Shown: positions 24,959 to 38,632 of the stretch, piece by piece
Layout of the letters: every line of letters begins with the position of its first letter
Numbering within the stretch: the first letter of the stretch is position 1
DNA from: Sphingobacterium bambusae
GTDB lineage: Bacteria; Bacteroidota; Bacteroidia; Sphingobacteriales; Sphingobacteriaceae
Length of the DNA stretch: 64,000 nt
Direction of reading: 5' to 3'
Assembly (NCBI RefSeq): GCF_033955345.1
Contig: NZ_CP138332.1
Span: 1,240,001-1,304,000, forward strand
Translations under genes and position numbers: made by a program
Notes under the pieces: generated by a model
What the model saw: the letters and a program-made list of their open reading frames with translations, nothing else
Told to the model about the DNA's origin: nothing
Databases searched by the model: none

Positions 24959-25640
24959 CTGTAATCGTATTGGAAACCAAACCCTCTTCGACGTAGATCG
25001 TACGATCGGCAAATTTACGCAAGCGCAGGTCGTGCGTGACAACAATAACGGCCTTTCCACTTTTTGCCAACAGTTTAAGCTCTTCCATAATCATCGCAGC
25101 ACTTTTGGCATCCAATGAGGCGGTAGGCTCGTCGCAGAGCAACACGGCAGGATTAGTCACCAAGGCTCGCGCGATGGCAACGCGTTGTTTTTGTCCACCG
25201 CTGAGTTTCTTAGGCAAGCTTTTAGCACGATCCATTAAGCCCAGCTCCTGAAGTGCCTTGCCTGCAGCCTCGCGCGCCGACTTCGAATCTTTCCCCTGCA
25301 ACAAAAGTGGCTGCATTACATTTTCGAGTGCCGTAAGTGGTTCGATGAGGTTGAACTGTTGAAAAACAAAACCTATTTCGTGCAGACGTAGATCGGCCAA
25401 TTGGTTCTCTCGCAGATTGGTCAACATCTTGCCGCCGTAAAAAACTTTGCCTGCCGTGGGATAAATAACGAATCCTAAAATGGATAACAAGGTTGTCTTG
25501 CCACTGCCCGAAGGCCCCATGATAAGGGTCAACTCCCCTTTACGGAAAGCAATGTTGGTGGGTCTTAGGGCATGGATGCTGGTATCAGCTACCTGATAGA
25601 CCTTTTCAACAGCTTCTAAACGAATAATTTCTTCCGACAT
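24939..25640 (-). CDS. ABC exporter ATPase (MacB/DevA/LolD type)
   Basis: 233 residues with a complete nucleotide-binding domain: Walker A G-P-S-G-S-G-K-T-T (about 41-49), Q-loop F-V-F-Q-Q-F-N-L-I, signature L-S-G-G-Q-K-Q-R-V-A-I-A-R-A-L (about 143-157), Walker B A-V-L-L-C-D-E-P-T-A-S-L-D and H-loop V-V-T-H-D. The best match in style is the LolD/MacB/DevA group that pairs with FtsX-like permeases. It is first in the exporter operon (25640 to 21584). Confidence 0.92.
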   Translation of the reverse strand: MSEEIIRLEAVEKVYQVADTSIHALRPTNIAFRKGELTLIMGPSGSGKTTLLSILGFVIYPTAGKVFYGGKMLTNLRENQLADLRLHEIGFVFQQFNLIEPLTALENVMQPLLLQGKDSKSAREAAGKALQELGLMDRAKSLPKKLSGGQKQRVAIARALVTNPAVLLCDEPTASLDAKSAAMIMEELKLLAKSGKAVIVVTHDLRLRKFADRTIYVEEGLVSNTITDEAYYK

Positions 25641-25742
25641 GTGGGTGCGACCTGTACAATACTCCTGTGCACTAAATTAAGCAACAATTCCGCGAAGACA
25701 AAGTTTATTCCGTAAAACAGCTTATAATTTGATTTGCTGAAT

Positions 25743-27090
25743 CTAGGACTGGGTCGTGCCAGACTTTATAGCGCGGAAGCTCTCGAACACCGCTTCCCGC
25801 TTCAATATCCACATGCCCAGCTTATCCGTCGCAATGCCATCCACCAGTGTGTAGGTAAAGGAGACTCCATGATCTCCATCCACTTTGGTATCCAGATATT
25901 TGAGCGCCACACGTTCGTTGTCTTTCACCGATGTACCCAAATCGGTGATGTGGGTCGATAGGATAAAGAGGCTCTTATCAATACCGCTGATATGATCGAT
26001 CAACTGCGCAGTCGCCTCATAGGCATCTTGATAATTGGTTCCTTTAAAATTTCATCCAACATGATCACCATCGGTCCATGTGCGGCAATATGTTCAGCCA
26101 TGATCTTCAAGCGATGCACTTCTGCGAAAAAATGGCTGTATCCTGCGCTAAGGCTATCTGCCAAGTTTATACTCGTCATCATACCCTTAAAAAGTACCGT
26201 TTCCATAGACGATGCCGGCACGGGAAAGCCCGTATGAGCCAAATGTACACAGCACGCAGTGCTCTTCAACAAGGTTGACTTTCCTGTCATATTAGCGCCC
26301 GTCAGGAACCAGATGTTTTGCACCGCATCAATGTGCACGTCATTTTTCACGGGCTTTTCCAGCGCTAAATTGTACATCCCTTTGATGCTTAAAAGCGTGC
26401 TTTCACCGTGCTCGCCGTGCATGTGCGGAAAGCACAGATTACCTTTATTCCACATCTTCGCAACGGCATAGAGGGCGTCTAACATATACAACATCTTAAA
26501 CAGCTCTTGCAAGACGCTCTTTTTAGGACTTCGGAAAAGCTGATCATACTTTAAAACGAGGCGTAACGGATTTTTGCGCTTTATCAGTTGCCGCAGCTCC
26601 TGCTCGTCGAGGTCGTTCCAAAACACAGCGAACTGTTGCTTGTTAAAATGCCAATACGCTGCTTGGACTGTATGGATTGCGTAAACAAATCGTGCATAGC
26701 AATCAATAGCATGGCTATTTCCTTCACCGACTGGCGAATGAACAATCTTTCCTTTTTGTAGTGTAATGCAAGGAAATTAGAAGAGAGCTTATCGACGAAA
26801 TAGATCAATACGCTCTCGGAATAATACTTCTTGGGCAGCTGGAGATAGCGTTCCAAATCGACAATCATGTATTTATCGAAGAGCTTATCAAGCTGCAAGG
26901 TAGCCAAATAGGCAATGGCTTCCTGCCGATCGACAATCGCATCTTCGTCAGAGAGGGGGCGTAGCAAACAGCCATAGAGCTCATCGCGCCCTCCTATAGT
27001 TAAGGTATGGTCGAAAAAGCGCAATAAACTATTGGAATTCCAGTCTAAGGCGTTGATATCGGTCAGTGTCTGTTGATCTGTTTTAAACAT
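25743..27090 (-). pseudogene. MutS-family ATPase gene broken by two frameshifts
   Basis: Three overlapping frames together spell one MutS-related protein of about 449 residues, the expected length for the short MutS-like ATPases of Bacteroidota. The N-terminal part starts at ATG 27090 (M-F-K-T-D-Q-Q-T). The frame changes near 26657-26668, after which A-Y-W-H-F-N-K-Q-Q-F continues. The middle piece contains Walker A G-A-N-M-T-G-K-S-T and Walker B V-I-M-L-D-E. A second change occurs at the T-run at plus 26046-26049, where restoring one T gives K-G-T-N-Y-Q-D-A-Y-E and continues into the C-terminal S-T-H-I-T-D-L-G. Either a recent pseudogene or two sequencing/assembly indels. Such proteins bind branched or mismatched DNA. 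Confidence 0.85.
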
Positions 27091-27176
27091 CGGCAAGCAA
27101 TAGCCTAAATATAAGAAATGATCTAGGCAAAGCGTCAACCATTAACATATTTTAAGGACTGAAGCCCTTGCGGGAT

Positions 27177-27223
27177 AAAAAAAATCGCTGATGGTTGACT
27201 TACTAGTCATCCCATCAGCGATT
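27177..27223 (-). terminator. Terminator of the GH2 galactosidase operon
   Basis: Perfect 12-bp inverted repeat AATCGCTGATGG/CCATCAGCGATT (arms 27183-27194 and 27212-27223), followed on the minus strand by a run of eight T. It lies about 60 bp after the stop of the beta-galactosidase gene. Confidence 0.88.
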
Positions 27224-27284
27224 CTTTCCTTATACGAGCTGCTGTCGGGCATCGCAGCTCGACCGCTTTGTTTGTTATAGCGCG

Positions 27285-32296
<5,012 letters not shown>

Positions 32297-32346
32297 AAAA
32301 TACGATTGCTATCGCAACTTTAAAGTGATTAAATATATAACATTAA

Positions 32347-32403
32347 CAAAATTATCCCATAAAACAGGTCAAAAAGGGGGCATTTTCGGCAAAAAAGTTG
32401 GGG
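32347..32403 (-). promoter_or_regulatory. GH16-GH43 promoter with putative HTCS operator
   Basis: Minus-strand -7 element TAATTTTG (plus 32347-32354), then on the plus strand GGTCAAAAAGGGGG (32367-32380), CATTTTC, and GGCAAAAAAGTTGGGG (32388-32403). These repeats overlap where a -33 element would be. The SusC promoter of the same locus has a matching arrangement at 41914-41941, which suggests control by the HTCS regulator. Confidence 0.55.
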
Positions 32404-32461
32404 ATATCGGGATTTCGACCCCTTCTCCTGTCACAAATTCATTACTTCATCAACCAACATT

Positions 32462-32902
32462 TTACATAGCGGGCATTTTCACGCGCACCCATTTCTCTCG
32501 GAACGGCACATTATTGACTGAACCGCGTAACTGCAAGGTATCCTCATTAACAAATTCATATGCTACGGGAGAGGACACATTTCGTAGGTTTGGGTTGGTT
32601 GAAAACTCGATATCCTCTTTGTACATCTTATTGGTTAATACTTTGAACGACCCTTGTTGCGTAACGACGGTCCCCCCATCGCTGACAAACAAAAACCGAT
32701 ACGTGCCATTCGCCTCAAAGCATTTCAGCTGTCCCGCATGTGCATGATACGTTTGTCCATCTGGAGCTTCGACAGAAGCCAGCTCCCAAATGCCGATAAA
32801 CCGACTTACTATCTTTTTTTTGGAGCCCGGCGGTACCGCGGCAATAGCAACACAGCAGGCCAAAAGAAGCAGCTGCGTCAACATAATCTTCATCTTTTTC
32901 AT
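32462..32902 (-). CDS. DUF4488 family exported protein
   Basis: 146 residues with a signal peptide (about 1-22). The mature part has the DUF4488 lipocalin-like pattern: F-I-G-I-W-E-L-A-S-V-E, K-C-F-E-A-N-G-T-Y-R-F-L-F, Q-G-S-F-K-V-L-T-N-K-M-Y-K-E and a closing F-R-E-K-W-V-R-V. Members are common accessory genes in Bacteroidota glycan loci and have no known catalytic role. The start is only 17 bp from the T-run of the terminator that follows the upstream zincin-like gene, leaving no room for a promoter, so expression probably depends on read-through. Confidence 0.75.
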   Translation of the reverse strand: MKKMKIMLTQLLLLACCVAIAAVPPGSKKKIVSRFIGIWELASVEAPDGQTYHAHAGQLKCFEANGTYRFLFVSDGGTVVTQQGSFKVLTNKMYKEDIEFSTNPNLRNVSSPVAYEFVNEDTLQLRGSVNNVPFREKWVRVKMPAM

Positions 32903-32919
32903 TTTTTAATCTAGTTAGT

Positions 32920-32958
32920 AAAAAAAAAAGCCCCCCATCGGATTTCCTGATGGGGGGC
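32920..32958 (-). terminator. Strong hairpin between the zincin-like and DUF4488 genes
   Basis: Perfect 10-bp stem GCCCCCCATC/GATGGGGGGC (arms 32930-32939 and 32949-32958) followed on the minus strand by ten T. It ends just upstream of the DUF4488 start codon. Confidence 0.88.
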
Positions 32959-32964
32959 AGCTAT

Positions 32965-34203
32965 TTAGGGTTGGTAGCTACCGCTATGGCTTGTCATACC
33001 ATCTCTACGCATGGCCTCGATAATCAAGCAATTGTATACGAAATCCCAGCTGGAGGTTACTTCCGAATTTTGGTTTAGCCCATATGGCCACCAATGCATG
33101 CCATCACCGTTTAAGACCGCATTGTTGTCCGCGGTAATCAATTTCAGAACGGTGTTTACCTGGGCAAATTGATATTTCCCACCCGATATTGCCTGGTTAG
33201 ACCACCACGAGGTAGTTCCTGTTCCAAAGGTATGGTTCATCTCATGCAGCATGGTTCTGATATTCTGGTAGGATGCGTTGGCACCAAAGCGCATCCAGCC
33301 TTCATTGTTGGCATCGGCTGTTGGCACTCCAGCATCATAGTTCAACCAAACATGCTTTGTGGCAGACGTATAGTTGTTCGCATACCATACGGCACTGTCG
33401 ATAGCAACCTGCAAACGGTCATATGCTGCCAACTGCTCTGCATTCGGGTTGCTCGCTTTATTGAATGTGTAGGTCACATTGCCTTTACCGATTGTTCGAA
33501 AAGGCACATTTGTACCATAGCTCACGCCGGTTTCGTTTACAGCGTAGGCGCGCAGGTGGTAATTTGTTCGCTCGGTAAGTCCGGTTAGGTTGGCGCGAAA
33601 TTTACCGATGCCTGTTGAGCCATGTGCTATTTTATGGTCTGCAACGGTTGGATTTTCCGTCGTTCCCCAACAAATGCCGCGTTCGGTAATGGCGCCACCA
33701 CCACTGCTCACGATCTCTACATCGTAGGAAGCCCTGCTGGAACCGATAATAAAGAGCGGTTTTGGTGCGAAATCAACAGATTGTATATCTGCGGTACGCA
33801 AGATCATTTGCTGGCCGTAGGCTATTCCGCCTTTATTTTTTGCGTAAGCACGAACGTAATAAGACGTAGATTGGACAAGACCGGTAAGTTGCAAACCAAA
33901 CTCTCCCGATCCCTTTGCCGAAGTGGCCTCGCGATAATTGTTATCCACCGTAGGCATCTCTTCTTTACTCCAGCAGACGCCACGTTCTAGGACAAATGCT
34001 CCGCCTCTGTGCGAAACATGTCCCACAACCTGTGCACCAGTTGTCGTAATATCCGAGAATGTAAGTTGCCCCAACTGAGGAACGGCTATATTCTCTGACG
34101 GTTCTTCCGGTATTTCCAAGCTATTGGATTCTTCAGATTTGCTACACCCCTGCATACCGAGCGAAAACGCGAGTATTGACGCGATAATAATGTTTTTTAA
34201 CAT
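32965..34203 (-). CDS. Surface lipoprotein: two Fn3-like domains plus zincin-like domain
   Basis: 412 residues with lipobox L-G-M-Q-G-C (Cys about 20). Two tandem fibronectin-III-like repeats (about 40-137 and 138-237) share the E-R-G-V/I-C-W-x-x-x-E-x-P-T-V and Y-x-x-R-A-Y-A-x-N-x-x-G pattern. The C-terminal domain (about 240-412) contains H-E-M-N-H-T-F-G-T-G-T-T, an H-E-x-x-H zinc motif in a metzincin-like setting but without the usual third His at the H-x-x-G-x-x-H position; a later M-H-W-W-P-Y-G could provide a ligand. I do not recognise a named peptidase family. It is in the glycan locus after the DUF4998 gene, so it may cleave a glycoprotein backbone or merely bind glycan. Confidence 0.65.
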   Translation of the reverse strand: MLKNIIIASILAFSLGMQGCSKSEESNSLEIPEEPSENIAVPQLGQLTFSDITTTGAQVVGHVSHRGGAFVLERGVCWSKEEMPTVDNNYREATSAKGSGEFGLQLTGLVQSTSYYVRAYAKNKGGIAYGQQMILRTADIQSVDFAPKPLFIIGSSRASYDVEIVSSGGGAITERGICWGTTENPTVADHKIAHGSTGIGKFRANLTGLTERTNYHLRAYAVNETGVSYGTNVPFRTIGKGNVTYTFNKASNPNAEQLAAYDRLQVAIDSAVWYANNYTSATKHVWLNYDAGVPTADANNEGWMRFGANASYQNIRTMLHEMNHTFGTGTTSWWSNQAISGGKYQFAQVNTVLKLITADNNAVLNGDGMHWWPYGLNQNSEVTSSWDFVYNCLIIEAMRRDGMTSHSGSYQP

Positions 34204-34212
34204 ACTGCTCCT

Positions 34213-35412
34213 TTATAAAACCTGAAAAGTAATATGACCTTGTACCTTAAAGTAAGACCCCGTATTGGGCATGTTTCCAACAAAGCCCAAAGTCAATCGC
34301 TTCGCTTCGGTCAATGTAAATTCCAATACGTGATTTCCACTTGTCGCACAATTTACATAAGCGATTGTGCCAGAAGCTAATCCAGCTTCGTCAGGCAAGG
34401 AAGCTCCCTCCGCTGCAACAAAATGTACAGTACCACTTGCTCCACGATCTACCGCATTTATCGTAACACGGTATCTTCCGGCTTGCAAATTAGTAGTTTG
34501 ATATATTTTACCATTGGTCACGCCGGGTAGTCCCCAGCCACCTTCTAATGACAATACCCCCGATCCACCACGAAGTTCATATCCGCCGTAAGTATTAGTT
34601 CCAGCGTTCTTTGCTGCTGCATTCACTGTCCAGCTGGCCGGTATTCCCCAACGGGCGCCATCCCAAGAAGATCGTTGAAAAGGAAAATCAATATTTCTTA
34701 AATAAGCCAACCTTGGCAAGACATTAGTTGCATAATTCGTATAAAAGGTATCTATACTCAGCGTATCCGGAACGAAAACAGTTCGGTATCTTAGTGGCTC
34801 ACCGGGCATGTAGCCTTTCAACACACTTTCTCCAAACCCAATGGAGTCCCTTTGTGTGATCAATTTACCTTCCGTATTTGTGTATTCGACTTCAGTGAAT
34901 GTTGCACCACTTGTTAAATCAATGCCACCCCAAGATATTGTTGTGTTCTCGTCGCCGGCGAAATAGTCTGCAGTGTAATAAGGGCGATTGATAAGCCCAG
35001 AAAAATAACGTGCGCCATAAGAAACTCCTGTTTTAAATACACTCAATGACCTGTTCCCTTGGCTATCGAAGGTTATAAACTCAAAATTGTGTACGCCTTC
35101 AATTACTGGAATCATTAGCTTCAACGTGTCAACTCCTTGCGTTCTGTTAATCGCAAATTCTGTTGAATCTTGTCTATTGTTCCAAAACACTTTCAATCTA
35201 GTCACTTTAGGATCGGCAATAAATAAACCCGTTACATACACGCGTTCTTTTCCAGAATACACGATTACAGAGTCTATCTTACCGGTATAGGTAATTTCGC
35301 CGCCCTCTAAATATTTTTTGTAATCGTCACTTTTAGAGCAACTACTAACGTAAAAAGCAATCAGGATGACCAGCATTCCGTAAAGCAAGTTTTTACTATT
35401 TTGTATTTTCAT
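34213..35412 (-). CDS. DUF4998/DUF5013-type surface lipoprotein
   Basis: About 399 residues from ATG 35412 (M-K-I-Q-N-S-K-N), which gives a lipoprotein signal with V-S-S-C; the in-frame ATG at 35481 lies inside the preceding gene's coding end. The N-terminal half (Y-T-G-K-I-D-S-V-I-V-Y-S-G-K-E-R-V, then N-R-T-Q-G) matches DUF4998 as I remember it. The C-terminal half (about 260-399; S-S-W-D-G-A-R-W-G-I-P-A-S-W-T-V-N, G-K-I-Y-Q-T-T-N-L-Q-A-G-R-Y) matches the carbohydrate-binding-like DUF5013. It probably assists SusC/SusD at the surface. Confidence 0.75.
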   Translation of the reverse strand: MKIQNSKNLLYGMLVILIAFYVSSCSKSDDYKKYLEGGEITYTGKIDSVIVYSGKERVYVTGLFIADPKVTRLKVFWNNRQDSTEFAINRTQGVDTLKLMIPVIEGVHNFEFITFDSQGNRSLSVFKTGVSYGARYFSGLINRPYYTADYFAGDENTTISWGGIDLTSGATFTEVEYTNTEGKLITQRDSIGFGESVLKGYMPGEPLRYRTVFVPDTLSIDTFYTNYATNVLPRLAYLRNIDFPFQRSSWDGARWGIPASWTVNAAAKNAGTNTYGGYELRGGSGVLSLEGGWGLPGVTNGKIYQTTNLQAGRYRVTINAVDRGASGTVHFVAAEGASLPDEAGLASGTIAYVNCATSGNHVLEFTLTEAKRLTLGFVGNMPNTGSYFKVQGHITFQVL

Positions 35413-35446
35413 GATGTTTTTTTCAAAATCGTTAATCCTCTTTTTT

Positions 35447-36649
35447 CTAACGTGGATCCCCATAAACCTGCACCTCAGCAATAGCCATAAAGGATGTACC
35501 CTGCCAGTTTCTAGTGGTTCTTATGCGCAGGTAACGTACTTTAGGGGCAGCAATATCAAAATCAAAACTGAGCCCAGTATTTGCCAACTGATAATCCTCA
35601 TCGGTTTGTTGCCCCATTGGAAGTCCTGAAGGCTTTTTGCTTTCAAATGTTCCAAGAAGAGTCCAATTATTCCAGCTGCCATCCGATGGCGGATTATCAG
35701 AGCCCCACACTTCAAAAAACCGAAGGTTACCACCATAGTAATACATACGCCCACTGTTTGTATATTCTGGATAATCCCACACAACAATACGGCTCATCTT
35801 GGCCAACACTCCTGTATCAAATGTCACCCATTGCGGCCCGTTGATAGTCACATCCGTCAGCGAAACATTCGGCCACCAAAAGGTATCACCATCCCACATT
35901 TTAGCCAAGCCTGTGGAGGTGTACGTTTGCTTAGCGTCCGTAGGCAAGGTTATTGCATTGTACCTAGATTTTGGTAATGCAGTTTCATATAACGGGGTAA
36001 TTTTCGTCACCAAAGTATCCGTAAAATTCATGTATTGGTCTCTTACAGTAATCGCAAACTGTTTTGGAATAGTATCCAATCCACGGATGGTGCGGTTAAT
36101 CTCCTTTGCTGATGTGTAAATATTGTCGATAGAAGGAACCCATTCTCCAAGAGAATCGACCATCACCATTATTGTAAGATCTTTCTCTTTACTATTTTCC
36201 GCCGTTACACGAATCCCTCCAAATGCGGCAATAGCTTCTAAACTTCGAAAGGTCTCCCAAATAGGATTTTCCAACGGCTCTACCGTGACATCCACTGGAG
36301 TAGAACTAACTTCACTTCGGTTAACAGCAAAAAGCTGGATGGTATATGGTTTTTCATCTGCAAAACCTTCCACCAACAGAGAATTATTATAGTAGGAAGA
36401 CTTAACTACCATTTCACGTCCAGAAGCTAGCGTGTAAACTGCTTTAACATAAAGTAAATCTTGGTCGTCAGGCAATGCGTAGCGTATTCTAGCTGCCCCT
36501 GGCAAATTTTCAACATGTATGTTGCTTACTTCCCCAGGAGGATTCGAGTTTACAACAGTAGCTTCTCGAAGTTCTTCCGTGCAACCGCCGAGAAACAACA
36601 CAATTGTTAGTAGCGCAGCAATGCCGGATTTCATATAATTCGTTTTCAT
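35447..36649 (-). CDS. DUF5000-type surface lipoprotein with F5/8-like C-terminus
   Basis: 400 residues with lipobox L-F-L-G-G-C (Cys about 23). N-terminal Fn3-like DUF4959 region (about 35-125; P-P-G-E-V-S-N-I-H-V-E-N-L-P-G-A-A-R-I), a middle DUF5126-like region (about 125-230; A-I-A-A-F-G-G-I-R-V-T) and a C-terminal DUF5000/discoidin-like domain (about 240-400; M-W-D-G-D-T-F-W-W-P-N and Y-L-R-I-R-T-T-R-N-W-Q). The discoidin-like fold usually binds carbohydrate. It lies between SusD and the DUF4998 gene, a frequent order in glycan loci, and likely captures polysaccharide at the cell surface. Confidence 0.8.
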   Translation of the reverse strand: MKTNYMKSGIAALLTIVLFLGGCTEELREATVVNSNPPGEVSNIHVENLPGAARIRYALPDDQDLLYVKAVYTLASGREMVVKSSYYNNSLLVEGFADEKPYTIQLFAVNRSEVSSTPVDVTVEPLENPIWETFRSLEAIAAFGGIRVTAENSKEKDLTIMVMVDSLGEWVPSIDNIYTSAKEINRTIRGLDTIPKQFAITVRDQYMNFTDTLVTKITPLYETALPKSRYNAITLPTDAKQTYTSTGLAKMWDGDTFWWPNVSLTDVTINGPQWVTFDTGVLAKMSRIVVWDYPEYTNSGRMYYYGGNLRFFEVWGSDNPPSDGSWNNWTLLGTFESKKPSGLPMGQQTDEDYQLANTGLSFDFDIAAPKVRYLRIRTTRNWQGTSFMAIAEVQVYGDPR

Positions 36650-36677
36650 AATTTTTTACTTTTAAAATACACGGAGC

Positions 36678-38621
36678 CTACCAACCTAGTGTCTGTACCA
36701 AAGAAGGGTTTACAATTAATTCTCCTTGTGCTATTGGCCAAAAATAATCTCGAGGAGCGACAAATGTCTGTGCGAAAAGTGTACGAAGACGATAGTAGTC
36801 ACTCGTCACTTCTTGGTTTACACTCCAGCCTGTAATATTCTGATTAAAATAATTAACCGCTAATTTCCAGCGACGTAAATCCCAGTAGCGCTTCCCTTCA
36901 AATGCCAATTCAATCATACGTTCACGTTGGATAATTTCTCGCAATCCTTCTTTTGTATTAGGCTTAGCCGGATTGGTTGAAAACGCATTCCAAGTTTCAA
37001 CAACGCCTGACAAACCTGCACGTTCGCGGATACGATCGAGATAACTAAAAACTTCCTCGGACGGCCCAGCAGATTCGTTAAGTGCCTCTGCATACATCAA
37101 ATACACATCACTTAAGCGCATATTTGGCCAAGGATAGCTCTGATAACTAACACCACTAGTAGCAAAAGCCTGTTCCCAGTTGACTAGCTTCTTCAAAAAA
37201 TATCCGGTTTCATTGATCCATCCATGATTGTTCGCACCTGCTGGCTGGTTCAATTTTGCCTGCACATAATAGCTATCTTCGTCGGATAGACTCTGCGTAT
37301 CAAATTTAAACCATGTTCCTCCATCAAATCCGAGTGATGCGTAAAATCGAGGTTCTCGATCAAAATTTAGCCGCGCCGTAGTGTAGCCTTCTTTGATATA
37401 GAAACGTTCCGCACGCGTTGCTGTGCGTAGCGTATACCTATTGTTAAAATCCAACGTTTTATCTTCGCTCAGGGGTACTCCATTCTTTGTGTAAAACATC
37501 TCTGCTATTTTAATAGGAGCACTAAGATGCTGTCTAGCTGTTCCAACAACAGCAGCGCTGTTGAGTAGGGGCATTGCATCGCGTTGGATATTCCAGGCCT
37601 GATGATTGGGATTTGCCCAAATATGCTCGGACGACCATCGCTCATTAAAGCCTAGACTAATGCCCAATACCCTTGCTGTTGAATCGCTCATCTTAAACTG
37701 TCCATATTCGGCTTTACTGAACGGAAAGAATCGAAATCCAGCTGATTCTGCGGAAGTGATAGCCTCTTTTGCAGCCGCAGCCGCACGTCCCCACTTCTGT
37801 TCGTCGTAAGTTGGACTGAACAATGACTCTCCTTGCGAATTGCGCACCTGTTGGTAGTCAGGATTACCATTGAACAATGGACTAGCGGCGGTCAATAAAA
37901 CCTCAGCTTTCACGGCGTGGATAATAGGTTTGGTAATCCGTCCTAATTCAGATGCTTGATCAGGAATAATCAACGGCACGGACGTATTAGCCGCAGAATC
38001 CAATAAAGAAACAATATAATCTACGACCTCATCAACAGGGCGCTGAACAACCCGCACCTCATTTTGCGTTGCATCGAGCGAAATATTATCACGCATTAGG
38101 GGAATTGGCCCATACTGCCGCATCAATAGGTAGTGATAGTAGGCCTTTAAAAACATCACTTCGCCTAACCATCTCGACCGATCATTGCTGGACAAATCGG
38201 GAACTTTCGATAAATCAGAAACATTCTCCAGAAAAATATTACAATCGCGAATAGCGATCCACATACCACCCCTCCAGCGATCAACCAACGGCGAATTTAT
38301 ATTTTGGCCTCCACGAGCTATACGCCAATTGTCCGCTGGATAAATCTCCCGTTGAGCGACGGGGATCCAAACCTCATCACCGGCCAAAAAACCCGTATTA
38401 CTCTGTGCATCAGCATTATTAGGAAGCCACGCATAACAAGTAAATAAAAACTTCTCTGCTTCATTCCTTAGCGAAAAAGCATTATCTATGGTAGCGACAT
38501 TGTCCGGAACGACATCAATATAATCTGCGCATGCCGAAAACCCTATGCTTCCTAAAAACAAATACGCTATATATCTCCCCACCTCTTTTCTTAAATTAAT
38601 TTTTTTCATTTCTTCTAACAT
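36678..38621 (-). CDS. SusD/RagB-like lipoprotein (glycan locus)
   Basis: About 647 residues. I place the start at ATG 38621 (M-L-E-E-M-K-K-I-N), 11 bp after the SusC stop codon; ATG 38609 (M-K-K-I-N) is equally possible, while ATG 38714 lies inside SusC. Lipobox G-F-S-A-C. It has the SusD N-terminal signature (N-E-A-E-K-F-L-F-T-C-Y-A-W-L-P), E-V-M-F-L-K-A-Y-Y-H-Y-L-L-M-R-Q-Y-G-P-I-P-L, and the closing R-E-R-M-I-E-L-A-F-E-G-K-R-Y-W-D-L-R-R-W. It is the lid of the SusC encoded immediately upstream. Confidence 0.94.
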   Translation of the reverse strand: MLEEMKKINLRKEVGRYIAYLFLGSIGFSACADYIDVVPDNVATIDNAFSLRNEAEKFLFTCYAWLPNNADAQSNTGFLAGDEVWIPVAQREIYPADNWRIARGGQNINSPLVDRWRGGMWIAIRDCNIFLENVSDLSKVPDLSSNDRSRWLGEVMFLKAYYHYLLMRQYGPIPLMRDNISLDATQNEVRVVQRPVDEVVDYIVSLLDSAANTSVPLIIPDQASELGRITKPIIHAVKAEVLLTAASPLFNGNPDYQQVRNSQGESLFSPTYDEQKWGRAAAAAKEAITSAESAGFRFFPFSKAEYGQFKMSDSTARVLGISLGFNERWSSEHIWANPNHQAWNIQRDAMPLLNSAAVVGTARQHLSAPIKIAEMFYTKNGVPLSEDKTLDFNNRYTLRTATRAERFYIKEGYTTARLNFDREPRFYASLGFDGGTWFKFDTQSLSDEDSYYVQAKLNQPAGANNHGWINETGYFLKKLVNWEQAFATSGVSYQSYPWPNMRLSDVYLMYAEALNESAGPSEEVFSYLDRIRERAGLSGVVETWNAFSTNPAKPNTKEGLREIIQRERMIELAFEGKRYWDLRRWKLAVNYFNQNITGWSVNQEVTSDYYRLRTLFAQTFVAPRDYFWPIAQGELIVNPSLVQTLGW

Positions 38622-38632
38622 TTTAACATTCT

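Noticed and set aside
32325..32747. 140-codon plus-strand ORF
   Set aside because: Antisense to the DUF4488 gene and the putative operator, with no recognisable domain.
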